This document shows positions 16,873 to 24,734 of a stretch of 64,000 nucleotides of DNA, one piece after another. Source of the DNA: Clostridium lacusfryxellense (GTDB lineage Bacteria > Bacillota > Clostridia > Clostridiales > Clostridiaceae); NCBI RefSeq assembly GCF_018861735.1, contig NZ_JAHLEB010000008.1, positions 1 through 64,000 on the forward strand, given 5' to 3'. The notes beneath the pieces are model-generated. The model was not told the origin of the DNA. It worked only from the letters and a program-made list of their open reading frames with translations, and did no database searches. Both the position numbers and the translations under genes were made by a program. The first letter of the stretch is position 1. Every line of letters starts with the position of its first letter.

Positions 16873-17685
16873 TTAAAGCAAATTTATTCCATTACTTGTT
16901 AAAGATTTTTGCATATCAACCATCATTAAATCAGGTGCATGTAATACCGGTAACCCTGAAAGAATACGTACAACAAGTGCACCAGCAAAAGAACCGACCG
17001 CATACGCTCCAGGGGAAACCTGTGAAGCTGGACACGGCTTGCCATCATCCATTAATACTAGGGCTTTACCTACTGCATTTAATACACTTGGATCCAACTG
17101 GTCCTGAAGCCTATCGATAACTTTTGAAAAAGTTTCGGCGTATTGGTAATTATCAACTGGACCTTCAGCAGGTAATGAAAATATTTGTCTGAATGTACAG
17201 ATTGAATCTGGATCAAAGTAAATACATCCTGCACCCCATCCAATAGCCAAAGCTGAAATTATATGCTTTCTTTGTTTTTTACACTCATCATGCAACGCTA
17301 CAATTCCCGTCAAATCCAAAAAATCAATTGTGTCAAAGACTATATCTGCTTCATTAACAATTTCAGTTACATTTTTTTCAGATATAAATTTATCAAACTG
17401 TTTAACTTTAACTGATGGATTAATTGCTTTAAGCCTTTCTGCTAATGCTTTTACTTTAAGCTTTCCAATATCATCTGCAGTGAAACATTGACGATTTAAA
17501 TTATGATCATTAACTATATCCCCATCTGCTAAAATTATATTTTCAAATCCTAATCTAACCGCTACTTCCGCAAATGAACTTCCGATTCCACAACCTGCTA
17601 TTAAAATAGTTGTATTACGTATTTTATTTTGTAATTCGTTTGGTATATAGTCTATGTTTCTTAACGTGAATTGTTCATACAACAT
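16873..17685 (-). CDS. E1-like (ThiF/MoeB/HesA) adenylyltransferase family protein
   Basis: This 270-residue protein has the E1-type Rossmann ATP-binding loop TILIAGCGIGSSFAEVAVRLG (about 26-46) and then DGDIVNDHNLNRQ, with the conserved Asp and the Arg needed for adenylation, and DTIDF near residue 117. Family members adenylate the C terminus of ubiquitin-like proteins, peptides or small acids. The Zn-binding CxxC pairs and the standard catalytic cysteine of MoeB are not evident, so the adenylate may be handed to another nucleophile. It follows the LuxI/FeeM-like acyltransferase gene by 43 bases on the same strand. No ubiquitin-like protein gene is visible nearby. Confidence 0.8.
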   Translation of the reverse strand: MLYEQFTLRNIDYIPNELQNKIRNTTILIAGCGIGSSFAEVAVRLGFENIILADGDIVNDHNLNRQCFTADDIGKLKVKALAERLKAINPSVKVKQFDKFISEKNVTEIVNEADIVFDTIDFLDLTGIVALHDECKKQRKHIISALAIGWGAGCIYFDPDSICTFRQIFSLPAEGPVDNYQYAETFSKVIDRLQDQLDPSVLNAVGKALVLMDDGKPCPASQVSPGAYAVGSFAGALVVRILSGLPVLHAPDLMMVDMQKSLTSNGINLL

Positions 17686-17728
17686 GTTTATTCCCCCTTT
17701 TAGTCTTGCTCATACTTTATCATAATTA

Positions 17729-18280
17729 TTACTTTATTACTTTATTTTTTACAAAATAATCTTCCACATCATTTAATATTAAACAAGTTGGAATTGTATA
17801 CCCTCCGAAATAATCCTTGCCCTCTTTTATAGGTTTAAAAGGGTAACCCTTTCTATTTATATAAACCATAAAATCATTTTCAATTATTGAATAAGCGTGT
17901 GTCATTCCATTTTTAATTGCCCATTCAAAAATTGTTCGAATTAATCCCATCGAAATATTATAACCTCTTTTATCTTTCGGAATAACTAATCTAGAAACTT
18001 CCAACCTCTTTTGATTAAAGTCTGAGGCAATTTGAAAACTTTCTTCTATTGGAATCTTCATATTACTCTCCGGGAAAATAAGTCTAACGCTTCCTACCAA
18101 TATATTATTAATATCAAAAGCACCAAAGTGAAGGGAAGTTTCATCATACTTATCTTTTTCTAAACATTTTGAATATTCAGATGAGTCTAACCATCTTTTC
18201 TCCTCACAATAAATATCATATCTTAACTTGTATATAAGTTCTTTTTCTTCAGCGTCTTCGACTATTCTATACGTATACAT
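17729..18280 (-). CDS. LuxI/FeeM-like N-acyltransferase (GNAT superfamily)
   Basis: This protein of about 183 residues resembles acyl-homoserine-lactone/N-acyl amino acid synthases and the exosortase-associated acyltransferases (TIGR03694 type). It shows LRYDIYCEEKRWL near residue 18, then EKDKYDETSLHFGAF, VGSVRLIFP and LEVSRLVIP, the block order of the LuxI fold. Such enzymes join an acyl chain from acyl-ACP or acyl-CoA to an amine. I start at the ATG 18280, which has GGAG 10 bases upstream, rather than the ATG at 18307, which has none. It is co-transcribed with the E1-like gene downstream. No exosortase or LuxR gene is adjacent. Confidence 0.75.
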   Translation of the reverse strand: MYTYRIVEDAEEKELIYKLRYDIYCEEKRWLDSSEYSKCLEKDKYDETSLHFGAFDINNILVGSVRLIFPESNMKIPIEESFQIASDFNQKRLEVSRLVIPKDKRGYNISMGLIRTIFEWAIKNGMTHAYSIIENDFMVYINRKGYPFKPIKEGKDYFGGYTIPTCLILNDVEDYFVKNKVIK

Positions 18281-18359
18281 TTTTTTACAACTCCATTCAT
18301 TAAACATTAATATTTTAGCATATTAACTAAGAATTTACAATGCTTCTGAATTTCTATTC

Positions 18360-18384
18360 AAAAACAGCACCCGTTGCCGAGTGC
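18360..18384 (-). terminator. Terminator of the TM1266-like gene
   Basis: On the minus strand GCACTCG pairs with CGGGTGC around GCAA, followed by TGTTTTT. It lies about 40 bases after the stop codon of the 18425 gene. Confidence 0.65.
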
Positions 18385-18424
18385 CTCTGGTATCGAAGGA
18401 TAATGTTGATTTAAGTTTAGGTGT

Positions 18425-18673
18425 CTATATACACATTGTGTTTATTTTGATATCTTCAATTTTACTTAAGTCTTCCTTTAAATTTGATATCTCTTTTTCT
18501 TCCCCACTTAGTTGCAATATTATGAGCCCTCTATCTGCACACAAATCTTTTGATGCTTCATGTAGACCTAATCTCATGCTAATTATGCAACCGTGTTTTG
18601 TTAGAATTTCTTGTAAATTTGGAGCAAACCTATTTCTTCCTTCTAAAGCAATAGCCATGATTGTAGTTTTCAT
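18425..18673 (-). CDS. ACT-like protein of the TM1266 / iron-only hydrogenase regulator family
   Basis: This 82-residue protein matches the small ferredoxin-like/ACT fold family annotated as iron-only hydrogenase system regulator. It has the pattern A..LEGRN..AP.LQEIL..HG.II..RLGLHE, then GLIILQLSGEEKEISNL and a final strand. These proteins often sit next to the hydrogenase maturation genes hydE, hydF and hydG. None is nearby, so the function here is open. GGAAGGAAGAGG precedes the ATG. Antisense reading frames over it are shadows. Confidence 0.72.
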   Translation of the reverse strand: MKTTIMAIALEGRNRFAPNLQEILTKHGCIISMRLGLHEASKDLCADRGLIILQLSGEEKEISNLKEDLSKIEDIKINTMCI

Positions 18674-18956
18674 ATTAAAACCTCTTCCTTCCTAATTATT
18701 TTGTTGTTAATCTTTTTTATTGATAATAGCATTATTTTATACAAATTATATCATATAAAACAAATAAAATGTATCATAGCATTCGACAATATAATCTAAC
18801 CTATACCAACAAATATAAAGGCAGGTATTAAAAAAAACTATACTTTGTACATAATATATTTTATTTGGTATATAACTATAATTTTGGGCAATATTTATAA
18901 GTATAAGAGCTAATTTATAAATTTAAAAAATTGTACAGTATAATTAGGAGGGTAAA
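18674..18956. other. AT-rich intergenic region
   Basis: These 283 bases separate two divergent small genes. They must hold both promoters, but the very AT-rich sequence offers many weak -10 matches and no clear consensus pair. No gene, hairpin or repeat was recognised. Confidence 0.4.
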
Positions 18957-19160
18957 ATGTTAGAAATGAACAACATGGACGGAAATAAACGATTTATAAC
19001 TATAGACGATCAATCTTATTTATTAACAGTAGGTTGCAAAACTATTTTAAATAAAGGAATAATAACAAACTATTTAATTAATATAGAAGACTATGCTGGC
19101 TCTATCACTGTATTACTTGATAAGAATGGAGATTCTATGCTCTCTCAATTAAGTTTATAA
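18957..19160 (+). CDS. Small hypothetical protein
   Basis: This 67-residue protein has mixed beta-like sequence (RFITIDDQSYLLTVGCKTIL, then INIEDYAGSITVLLDKNGD), no membrane segment and a single cysteine. A strong AGGAGGG ribosome binding site precedes the ATG by 5 bases and a perfect terminator follows, so it is very likely a real, independently transcribed gene. I do not recognise the family. Confidence 0.65.
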   Translation: MLEMNNMDGNKRFITIDDQSYLLTVGCKTILNKGIITNYLINIEDYAGSITVLLDKNGDSMLSQLSL

Positions 19161-19167
19161 TAAGTTA

Positions 19168-19207
19168 AAAAAGTAGGTCATCTAATTAATCAGATGACCT
19201 ACTTTTT
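19168..19207. terminator. Bidirectional terminator
   Basis: AAAAAGTAGGTCATCT (19168-19183) pairs perfectly with AGATGACCTACTTTTT (19192-19207) around an 8-base loop. It has a T-run on both strands and sits between the convergent small gene and the amino acid ABC operon. Confidence 0.92.
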
Positions 19208-19208
19208 A

Positions 19209-19943
19209 TTATAGTACCTTACTTAAAAATTCTTTAGTTCTTACATTTTTAGGATTGCTAAAAATTTCTTCTGGTTTTCCTTCTTCAACGAGGTATCCAT
19301 CTGACATGAATAATACTCTATTTGCTACTTCTCTTGCAAATCCCATTTCATGAGTTACTACAATCATAGTCATGCCTTCTCTTGCTAGGTCCTTCATAAC
19401 CTGAAGAACTTCTCCAACCATTTCAGGATCAAGTGCGGAAGTAGGTTCATCAAATAACATTATTTCTGGTCCCATAGCTAGTGCTCTAGCTATAGCCACT
19501 CTTTGTTTTTGTCCACCAGACAATTTATCTGGGTAAACATCAGCTTTTTCTCTCAATCCTACTTTATCTAAAAGACTATAAGCTTGTTTTTGTGCTTCTG
19601 CTTTAGTTAATTTCTTTATTTGTAATGGTGATAAAGTAATATTCTCAGTTACAGTAAGATGTGGAAACAAATTAAATGATTGAAATACCATGCCCAATTT
19701 TTCTCTAAGCTTATTTACATCTAATTTACTGTGAGAAATATCTTCTCCATCAACAAAAACCGCGCCTCCATCAATCTCTTCAAGCCTATTAAGGCATCTA
19801 AGCACCGTACTTTTTCCTGATCCCGAAGGTCCTATTAAGCAAACAACTTCTCCTTTACTTATAGTAAAGTCTATACCTTTTAAAACCTCTAAATCATTAA
19901 ACACCTTTCTTAATCCTTTAACTTCTATCATCTCTGCACTCAT
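19209..19943 (-). CDS. Polar amino acid ABC transporter ATP-binding protein (GlnQ-like)
   Basis: This 244-residue ATPase has Walker [10 protein letters not shown] near residue 35, signature [15 protein letters not shown] near 138 and Walker [17 protein letters not shown]. These match the GlnQ/HisP/TcyC group that serves polar amino acids. It overlaps the permease gene by 4 bases and is last in a binding protein-permease-ATPase operon. Confidence 0.93.
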   Translation of the reverse strand: MSAEMIEVKGLRKVFNDLEVLKGIDFTISKGEVVCLIGPSGSGKSTVLRCLNRLEEIDGGAVFVDGEDISHSKLDVNKLREKLGMVFQSFNLFPHLTVTENITLSPLQIKKLTKAEAQKQAYSLLDKVGLREKADVYPDKLSGGQKQRVAIARALAMGPEIMLFDEPTSALDPEMVGEVLQVMKDLAREGMTMIVVTHEMGFAREVANRVLFMSDGYLVEEGKPEEIFSNPKNVRTKEFLSKVL

Positions 19944-20590
19944 CTTTGCAATCTCCTTTCCACGTACCTAGCTGCGTAAGTTAGTGTCATAATCATAATA
20001 AAGTAAAAGATTGCAATGAAACTCCAAGTTTCAAATACGCGATAATTTGTTGCAATAATTATTTCACCACTCTGCGTGAGCTCTCTAATTCCAATTACAG
20101 ATAAAAGTGAAGTATCTTTTAATGAAATAATGAATTGATTAATAATCGCCGGAATCATATTCCTTATCGCCTGTGGCAATATAACTAGTTTCATAGTTTT
20201 ACCATAAGGCAATCCTAAACTTCTAGCTGCTTCCATTTGTCCCTTATCCACAGCCATAATACCTGCTCTAAAAATTTCTACCATATATGCACCCGCATTT
20301 AAACTAATACAAAGTACACCTGCTACAAATACCGGTATCTTTAAATCAAAGGCAGCTGGAATTGCGAAATAAATAAATATTGCTTGCACTATAAGAGGTG
20401 TTCCTCTTAATATATCAACATAGATAGTAGCCACAATTTTCAAAATTTTATTCTTGCTTATTGACATCATCCCAAAAGATAAACCAATTATAGTAGCGAT
20501 TACTAATGATATTGCAGTTATTTGTAATGTTACATATGCCCCGGATAAAAGAGAAGGAAGGCTTTGTTTTAGTAGTGTTAATATTTCCAA
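19940..20590 (-). CDS. Polar amino acid ABC transporter permease
   Basis: This 216-residue protein has about five membrane segments and the HisM/GlnP-family EAA loop ([27 protein letters not shown], residues about 115-141), which contacts the ATPase. As only one permease is encoded, it probably forms a homodimer. It lies 33 bases after the binding-protein gene. Confidence 0.92.
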   Translation of the reverse strand: MEILTLLKQSLPSLLSGAYVTLQITAISLVIATIIGLSFGMMSISKNKILKIVATIYVDILRGTPLIVQAIFIYFAIPAAFDLKIPVFVAGVLCISLNAGAYMVEIFRAGIMAVDKGQMEAARSLGLPYGKTMKLVILPQAIRNMIPAIINQFIISLKDTSLLSVIGIRELTQSGEIIIATNYRVFETWSFIAIFYFIMIMTLTYAARYVERRLQR

Positions 20591-20623
20591 AGGTCTTACC
20601 CCCTTTCAATCTATATTATAATT

Positions 20624-21409
20624 TTATTTTTTAATATATTTTGCTATTATTTTGTCATACTCACCATTTGCTTTTAATTTTTTTAGACCATCATTGAAAG
20701 CAGTTAATAGTTCTGTATTGCTTCCTTTTTTAACTGCAAAACCGTAATTTTGTTTTGTTATTTTCTCACCAACAATTTTTAAATTAGATTTTGGATCTAC
20801 TGAAATCATGTATGCAATTACAGGGTAATCCTCAAAAGTAATATCCGCATTACCATTCTTAACTTCTTGCATCATAGAAGCTGTGTTATTAAAATACTTA
20901 ACTGTTATTCCTAATTTAGCTTTATTTTCTTCAGCATACGAAGCTCCAAGTGTTCCTTTTTTAACAGCAAAAATCTTACCCTTAAAATCTTCTATTGATT
21001 TTATTTTATCGTTACCCTCTTTAGCAACTGCTGAAAGTCCAGATTCAAAGTAACCCTCTGACATATCTAAAACCTTTTTACGATCATCTGTAATTCCCAT
21101 ACCTGCAATAGCACCATCAATTTGATTTGCTTGAAGTGCTGGAATTATTCCTTTGAAATCCATTGGCTTTAATTCATATTCAAATCCTTCTGATTTTGCT
21201 ATAGCAGCTAATAAATCAATGTCAATACCAATATATTTACCATCTTTTTCATACTCAAAAGGAGCATATGTTGCATCTGTTGAAATAACATATTTTTTGC
21301 TGAATTTTTTATCTGTATTATCACTTGTATTTTTACTCGTATTTCCACACCCAACTAATCCAATTGTAACCATTGCTACTATTAATACTTTTAATATTGT
21401 TTTTTTCAT
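20624..21409 (-). CDS. Amino acid ABC transporter substrate-binding lipoprotein
   Basis: This 261-residue protein has a lipoprotein signal (MKKTILKVLIVAMVTIGLVGC) with the lipobox cysteine at about residue 21. The family-3 binding fold follows, with TDATYAPFEYEKDGKYIGIDIDL, the classic signature of glutamine/arginine/cystine binding proteins. The exact amino acid cannot be told. It is first in the operon and has GGGGGAAA before the ATG. Confidence 0.92.
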   Translation of the reverse strand: MKKTILKVLIVAMVTIGLVGCGNTSKNTSDNTDKKFSKKYVISTDATYAPFEYEKDGKYIGIDIDLLAAIAKSEGFEYELKPMDFKGIIPALQANQIDGAIAGMGITDDRKKVLDMSEGYFESGLSAVAKEGNDKIKSIEDFKGKIFAVKKGTLGASYAEENKAKLGITVKYFNNTASMMQEVKNGNADITFEDYPVIAYMISVDPKSNLKIVGEKITKQNYGFAVKKGSNTELLTAFNDGLKKLKANGEYDKIIAKYIKK

Positions 21410-21453
21410 TATTTTCCCCCTTGTCTTGTCTACACAAATCTTGTATAAGAATC

Positions 21454-21482
21454 ATAATACTAAAAATCAATGCAGGATGCAA
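21454..21482 (-). promoter_or_regulatory. Probable promoter of the amino acid ABC operon
   Basis: On the minus strand TTGCAT (21477-21482) and TATTAT (21454-21459) are separated by 17 bases. This lies 45 bases before the binding-protein ATG. It is a fair sigma-A match. Confidence 0.5.
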
Positions 21483-21659
21483 TACTAATTTATTCACTTT
21501 ATCTATCTTTTTGATTATTCAAAGATGTATTATGCAAGTTACCGTTATCATATTTCAAATTATATCGACTTTACTAGCCTTTCCATTGACATTAATATTT
21601 TTTAATGTTAAGATTCTCCTTAAATTAACTATATTATTATTGCGAAGATGGAGATTGTT

Positions 21660-21893
21660 ATTTTATAAGCTTAAGTTACAGAGAATCGATATTGCTGAGA
21701 GTCGATACTAAGTGTAAAATTCAAATCACTCCTGAGCTGCTTTTCCGAATAAAGTAGGATAAGCCGGAGAGCCCCGATAAAAAGCTTAGGTTTTATGAAC
21801 CGAAAGAGAGGTATCTTTTTATTAAGATACAATTAAGGTGGTACCGCGACTTACACTCGTCCTTGAATTTATTTTCAATGACGAGTTTTTTTT
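21660..21893 (+). promoter_or_regulatory. T-box riboswitch upstream of ilvA
   Basis: The leader has the invariant T-box AAGGTGGTACCGCG (21835-21848), the AGAGA-type stem I base (near 21680) and CCGAA elements. The terminator follows: ACTCGTC..TTGAA pairs with TTCAA..GACGAGT (21855-21886) and eight T. Within stem I, CACTCCTGAGCTG follows ATC at 21725-21727, which I take as the specifier codon for isoleucine, with moderate confidence. Uncharged tRNA-Ile would stabilise the antiterminator and switch ilvA on. Confidence 0.9.
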
Positions 21894-21933
21894 GTATAAA
21901 AAGAACTTTATTATTAAATTGGAGGCTTTAAAT

Positions 21934-23178
21934 ATGGAAAAGGTATATACAAATTTATCATCAAATCGAGAATTAAAAATTCACCTTCGCGAAATTCAGA
22001 AGGCACAATTAAATTTAAAAGGTATTTCTAAAAAAACAGCCCTTATATACAGTGATGTTTTCTCAAGCGAATGTGGGAATGAAGTTTATATTAAACCTGA
22101 AAATTTGCAGATTACTGGGGCCTTTAAAATCCGTGGAGCATATAACAAGCTTTGCACCTTAACACCTTCTGAGAGAGATCGAGGTGTAATTGCATCTTCA
22201 GCAGGAAACCATGCACAAGGAGTTGCATATTCAGCGCAGAAACTTGGTATTGCAGCCACAATTGTAATGCCTAAAACAACACCGCTTATTAAGGTTGAGG
22301 CAACAAAAAGCTATGGTGCAACTGTAATTTTAATCGGAGACTGTTATGATGAAGCTTATGCAGAAGCAAAAAAACTGGAAAAAGAACATAATTATGTTTT
22401 TGTACATCCTTTCGATGATTTAGATGTAATGTATGGTCAAGGTACCATCGCCTCAGAAATTTTAGAAGAAATCGATGATATAGATTGTATACTTGTTCCT
22501 GTTGGTGGTGGTGGCTTAATTGCAGGAATTGCTCTTGCAGCAAAAGCCTTGAATCATAACATTAAAATAATAGGTGTTGAGCCCGAGGGTGCAAAAGCAA
22601 TGAAAGAATCTCTAGACAATAATGGGATTGTAAACCTTAAAACGGTTCGTACTATAGCTGATGGTGTGGCTGTAAAAAAACCTGGAGATCTCACCTTTGA
22701 GATTATCAGAAATTATGTGGATGAGATAGTAACAGTTTCAGATTTTGATATAATGGAATCTTTTCTACTACTACTTGAAAAACATAAGCTTATCGCAGAA
22801 GCTTCTGGGGCATTATCATTTGCAGGACTTAAGAAAATAAAAGAAAAAGGTAAAAAAGTAGCATGTATATTAAGTGGCGGAAATATTGACGTTGTTACAA
22901 TATCCTCCATGATAAATAGAGGTTTGGTATCTAGAGGTAGACTATTCTGCTTTAGCATAGAACTCTCAGATAAACCCGGAGAACTAGTTAAGGTATCAAC
23001 AATTCTATCAAATGCAAATGCCAATGTAATAAAGCTCGATCATAATCAATTCAAAACTAGTGATCGCTTTATGCAAGTACAACTTGAAATTACCGTAGAA
23101 ACAAATGGCCATGATCATGTTAACGGAATCATAACAGCATTAAATAATGAGGGATATAAAGTCAATAAAATATACTAA
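21934..23178 (+). CDS. ilvA: Threonine dehydratase (threonine ammonia-lyase)
   Basis: This protein of about 414 residues is a fold-type II PLP enzyme that converts threonine to 2-oxobutanoate. The PLP lysine is in TGAFKIRGAYNKL near residue 58, the glycine-rich phosphate loop VGGGGLIAG near 190, and an ACT domain occupies about 330-410. I start at the ATG 21934, which has GGAGG 8 bases upstream; the open frame before it runs through the T-box terminator and is not protein. An isoleucine-type T-box supports the biosynthetic role, although the length and single ACT domain also fit catabolic TdcB-like enzymes. Confidence 0.9.
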   Translation: MEKVYTNLSSNRELKIHLREIQKAQLNLKGISKKTALIYSDVFSSECGNEVYIKPENLQITGAFKIRGAYNKLCTLTPSERDRGVIASSAGNHAQGVAYSAQKLGIAATIVMPKTTPLIKVEATKSYGATVILIGDCYDEAYAEAKKLEKEHNYVFVHPFDDLDVMYGQGTIASEILEEIDDIDCILVPVGGGGLIAGIALAAKALNHNIKIIGVEPEGAKAMKESLDNNGIVNLKTVRTIADGVAVKKPGDLTFEIIRNYVDEIVTVSDFDIMESFLLLLEKHKLIAEASGALSFAGLKKIKEKGKKVACILSGGNIDVVTISSMINRGLVSRGRLFCFSIELSDKPGELVKVSTILSNANANVIKLDHNQFKTSDRFMQVQLEITVETNGHDHVNGIITALNNEGYKVNKIY

Positions 23179-23201
23179 TATAATGATTAAATAACCAAGT
23201 C

Positions 23202-23242
23202 AAAACACTTTGAGAAAATACCATAATTTCTCAAAGTGTTTT
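23202..23242. terminator. Bidirectional terminator between ilvA and the antiporter gene
   Basis: AAAACACTTTGAGAAA (23202-23217) pairs perfectly with TTTCTCAAAGTGTTTT (23227-23242), followed by more T. The same 16-bp stem recurs at 24652-24689. Confidence 0.92.
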
Positions 23243-23257
23243 TTTTATTGGCACAAT

Positions 23258-24460
23258 TTATGAAGAGTATTTTTCTATATTACTGATGGTATCCCTTTTA
23301 TAAACAAGTTTTAATAGCATAGGTGTTAAAAGTGTAGTTACTATGACTACAATAACCACCGGAACAAAAAATACTTTACTCATAAGCCCCGCTACAGCAC
23401 CTTTTCCTGCTACTATAAGAGCAACTTCGCCTCTAGAAATCATTCCAATACCAATTTTCAAAGAATTTTCATTGGTAAAACCAGTTAGTTTGGCTCCTAA
23501 TCCGCACCCAATAATCTTTGATAAAATTGCTACCAATAGTAAAAGTGTTGTGAATATTAAAAGATTACTTGAAATACCAGTAATATGTGTCTTTATCCCT
23601 ATGCTTGCAAAAAATATAGGTGATAGAAGCATATAAGATAACACTTCAAACTTACCTAATATATAATCGGATTGATTGACATTTGAGATAATAATACCAG
23701 CCAAATAAGCACCTGTTATATCTGTTATGCCAAAGAATTTTTCTGATACATAGGATAACATCAAGCAAAAAACCATTCCATATATCGGCACTCTTCTCTT
23801 TTGCACATATTTATCACTGAGGTGCTTGAATACATAATTAAACACAATTGCTATAATGATTGCAAATACAAAAAACAAGAGAATTCTAATTAGGATACTC
23901 ATTACACCAATAGATGGATCTGCAAAACCTAAAATAATTGTAAATAGAATTATTCCGATAATATCATCAATAACTGCAGCACCCAAAATAGCTGTACCTG
24001 TTGGCGTTTTTAGTTTCCCCATTTCCCTTAAAGTCTCAACTGTAATACTTACTGAAGTTGCTGTAAGAATGACACCGATGAAAATATTCTTCAATAATTC
24101 AATTTGAGACATTGCACTTAATGGTGTGTCTGAAAAAGCAATAGCAACAAGAAAACCACCACCTAAAGGTATTAGAACTCCCAAAAGTGCAATAACAAAG
24201 GATGATTTGCCGCACTTTTTCATTTCTTTAACATCTGTTTCTAATCCTGCAATAAACATCAACCCTATAACACCAAGTTCAGCCATTTTATCAATAAACG
24301 CTGTTTCATGAACTACATTCAAAATTGTTGGTCCAAGTATTAATCCTGCAATTAAAGCACCCACAACCTGTGGCATCTGAATTTTTTTAGTTAAAAGACC
24401 TAATACTTTTGTGCTAATTAAAATAATAGCCAAATCTAATAAAAAATTAATATCTAACAA
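23258..24460 (-). CDS. Cation:proton antiporter, CPA2 (KefB/NapA-like) family
   Basis: This 400-residue protein is almost wholly membrane-embedded, with about twelve segments. Family landmarks include QMPQVVGALIAGLILGP near residue 28, LEMGLIGLMFIAGLETD-like sequence (LGVIGLMFIAGLETD) near 65, AAVIDDIIGIILF near 160 (the DD pair is the ion-binding site in NapA-type antiporters) and MISRGEVALIV near 340. There is no C-terminal TrkA-N domain. It probably exchanges Na+ or K+ for protons. Confidence 0.88.
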   Translation of the reverse strand: MLDINFLLDLAIILISTKVLGLLTKKIQMPQVVGALIAGLILGPTILNVVHETAFIDKMAELGVIGLMFIAGLETDVKEMKKCGKSSFVIALLGVLIPLGGGFLVAIAFSDTPLSAMSQIELLKNIFIGVILTATSVSITVETLREMGKLKTPTGTAILGAAVIDDIIGIILFTIILGFADPSIGVMSILIRILLFFVFAIIIAIVFNYVFKHLSDKYVQKRRVPIYGMVFCLMLSYVSEKFFGITDITGAYLAGIIISNVNQSDYILGKFEVLSYMLLSPIFFASIGIKTHITGISSNLLIFTTLLLLVAILSKIIGCGLGAKLTGFTNENSLKIGIGMISRGEVALIVAGKGAVAGLMSKVFFVPVVIVVIVTTLLTPMLLKLVYKRDTISNIEKYSS

Positions 24461-24651
24461 ATAAATTACCTTCTTTCAACAAATTTAAGATTGTTCTATT
24501 ATTATTGTTATCAAGATATTGCATTAACTTTATAGGCTTCGCTAATATCAAAATTAACTGATTTTGCGGTGTATACGTTTAATACTATACTAGTCTTCTT
24601 GTCCTGTTTTGTCAATTATAGATAATATTTACAAGCAACTTTAAAGTAAAA

Positions 24652-24689
24652 AAAACACTTTGAGAAAATATAATTTCTCAAAGTGTTTT
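24652..24689. terminator. Second copy of the ilvA-type terminator stem
   Basis: AAAACACTTTGAGAAA (24652-24667) pairs with TTTCTCAAAGTGTTTT (24674-24689) around a 6-base loop, with A- and T-runs outside. It lies 46 bases beyond the stop of the 24735 gene. The stem is identical to the one at 23202-23242 and the loop is shorter. Confidence 0.9.
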
Positions 24690-24734
24690 TTTATAACTAT
24701 TTATATAGTTATATATAATATTCTTTATAAAAAC

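Noticed and set aside
17729-18280. Acyltransferase considered as a true acyl-homoserine-lactone synthase
   Set aside because: The block order is LuxI-like, but there is no LuxR-type partner and the sequence is closer in pattern to FeeM/exosortase-associated enzymes, so I kept the call general.
18381-18695. 104-codon plus-strand frame opposite the TM1266-like gene
   Set aside because: It has no ribosome binding site and its translation matches nothing; the minus-strand gene has a strong site and a recognisable family.
21838-21933. Open frame extending ilvA 32 codons upstream
   Set aside because: It runs through the T-box and its terminator hairpin, and the ATG at 21934 has a well-placed GGAGG.
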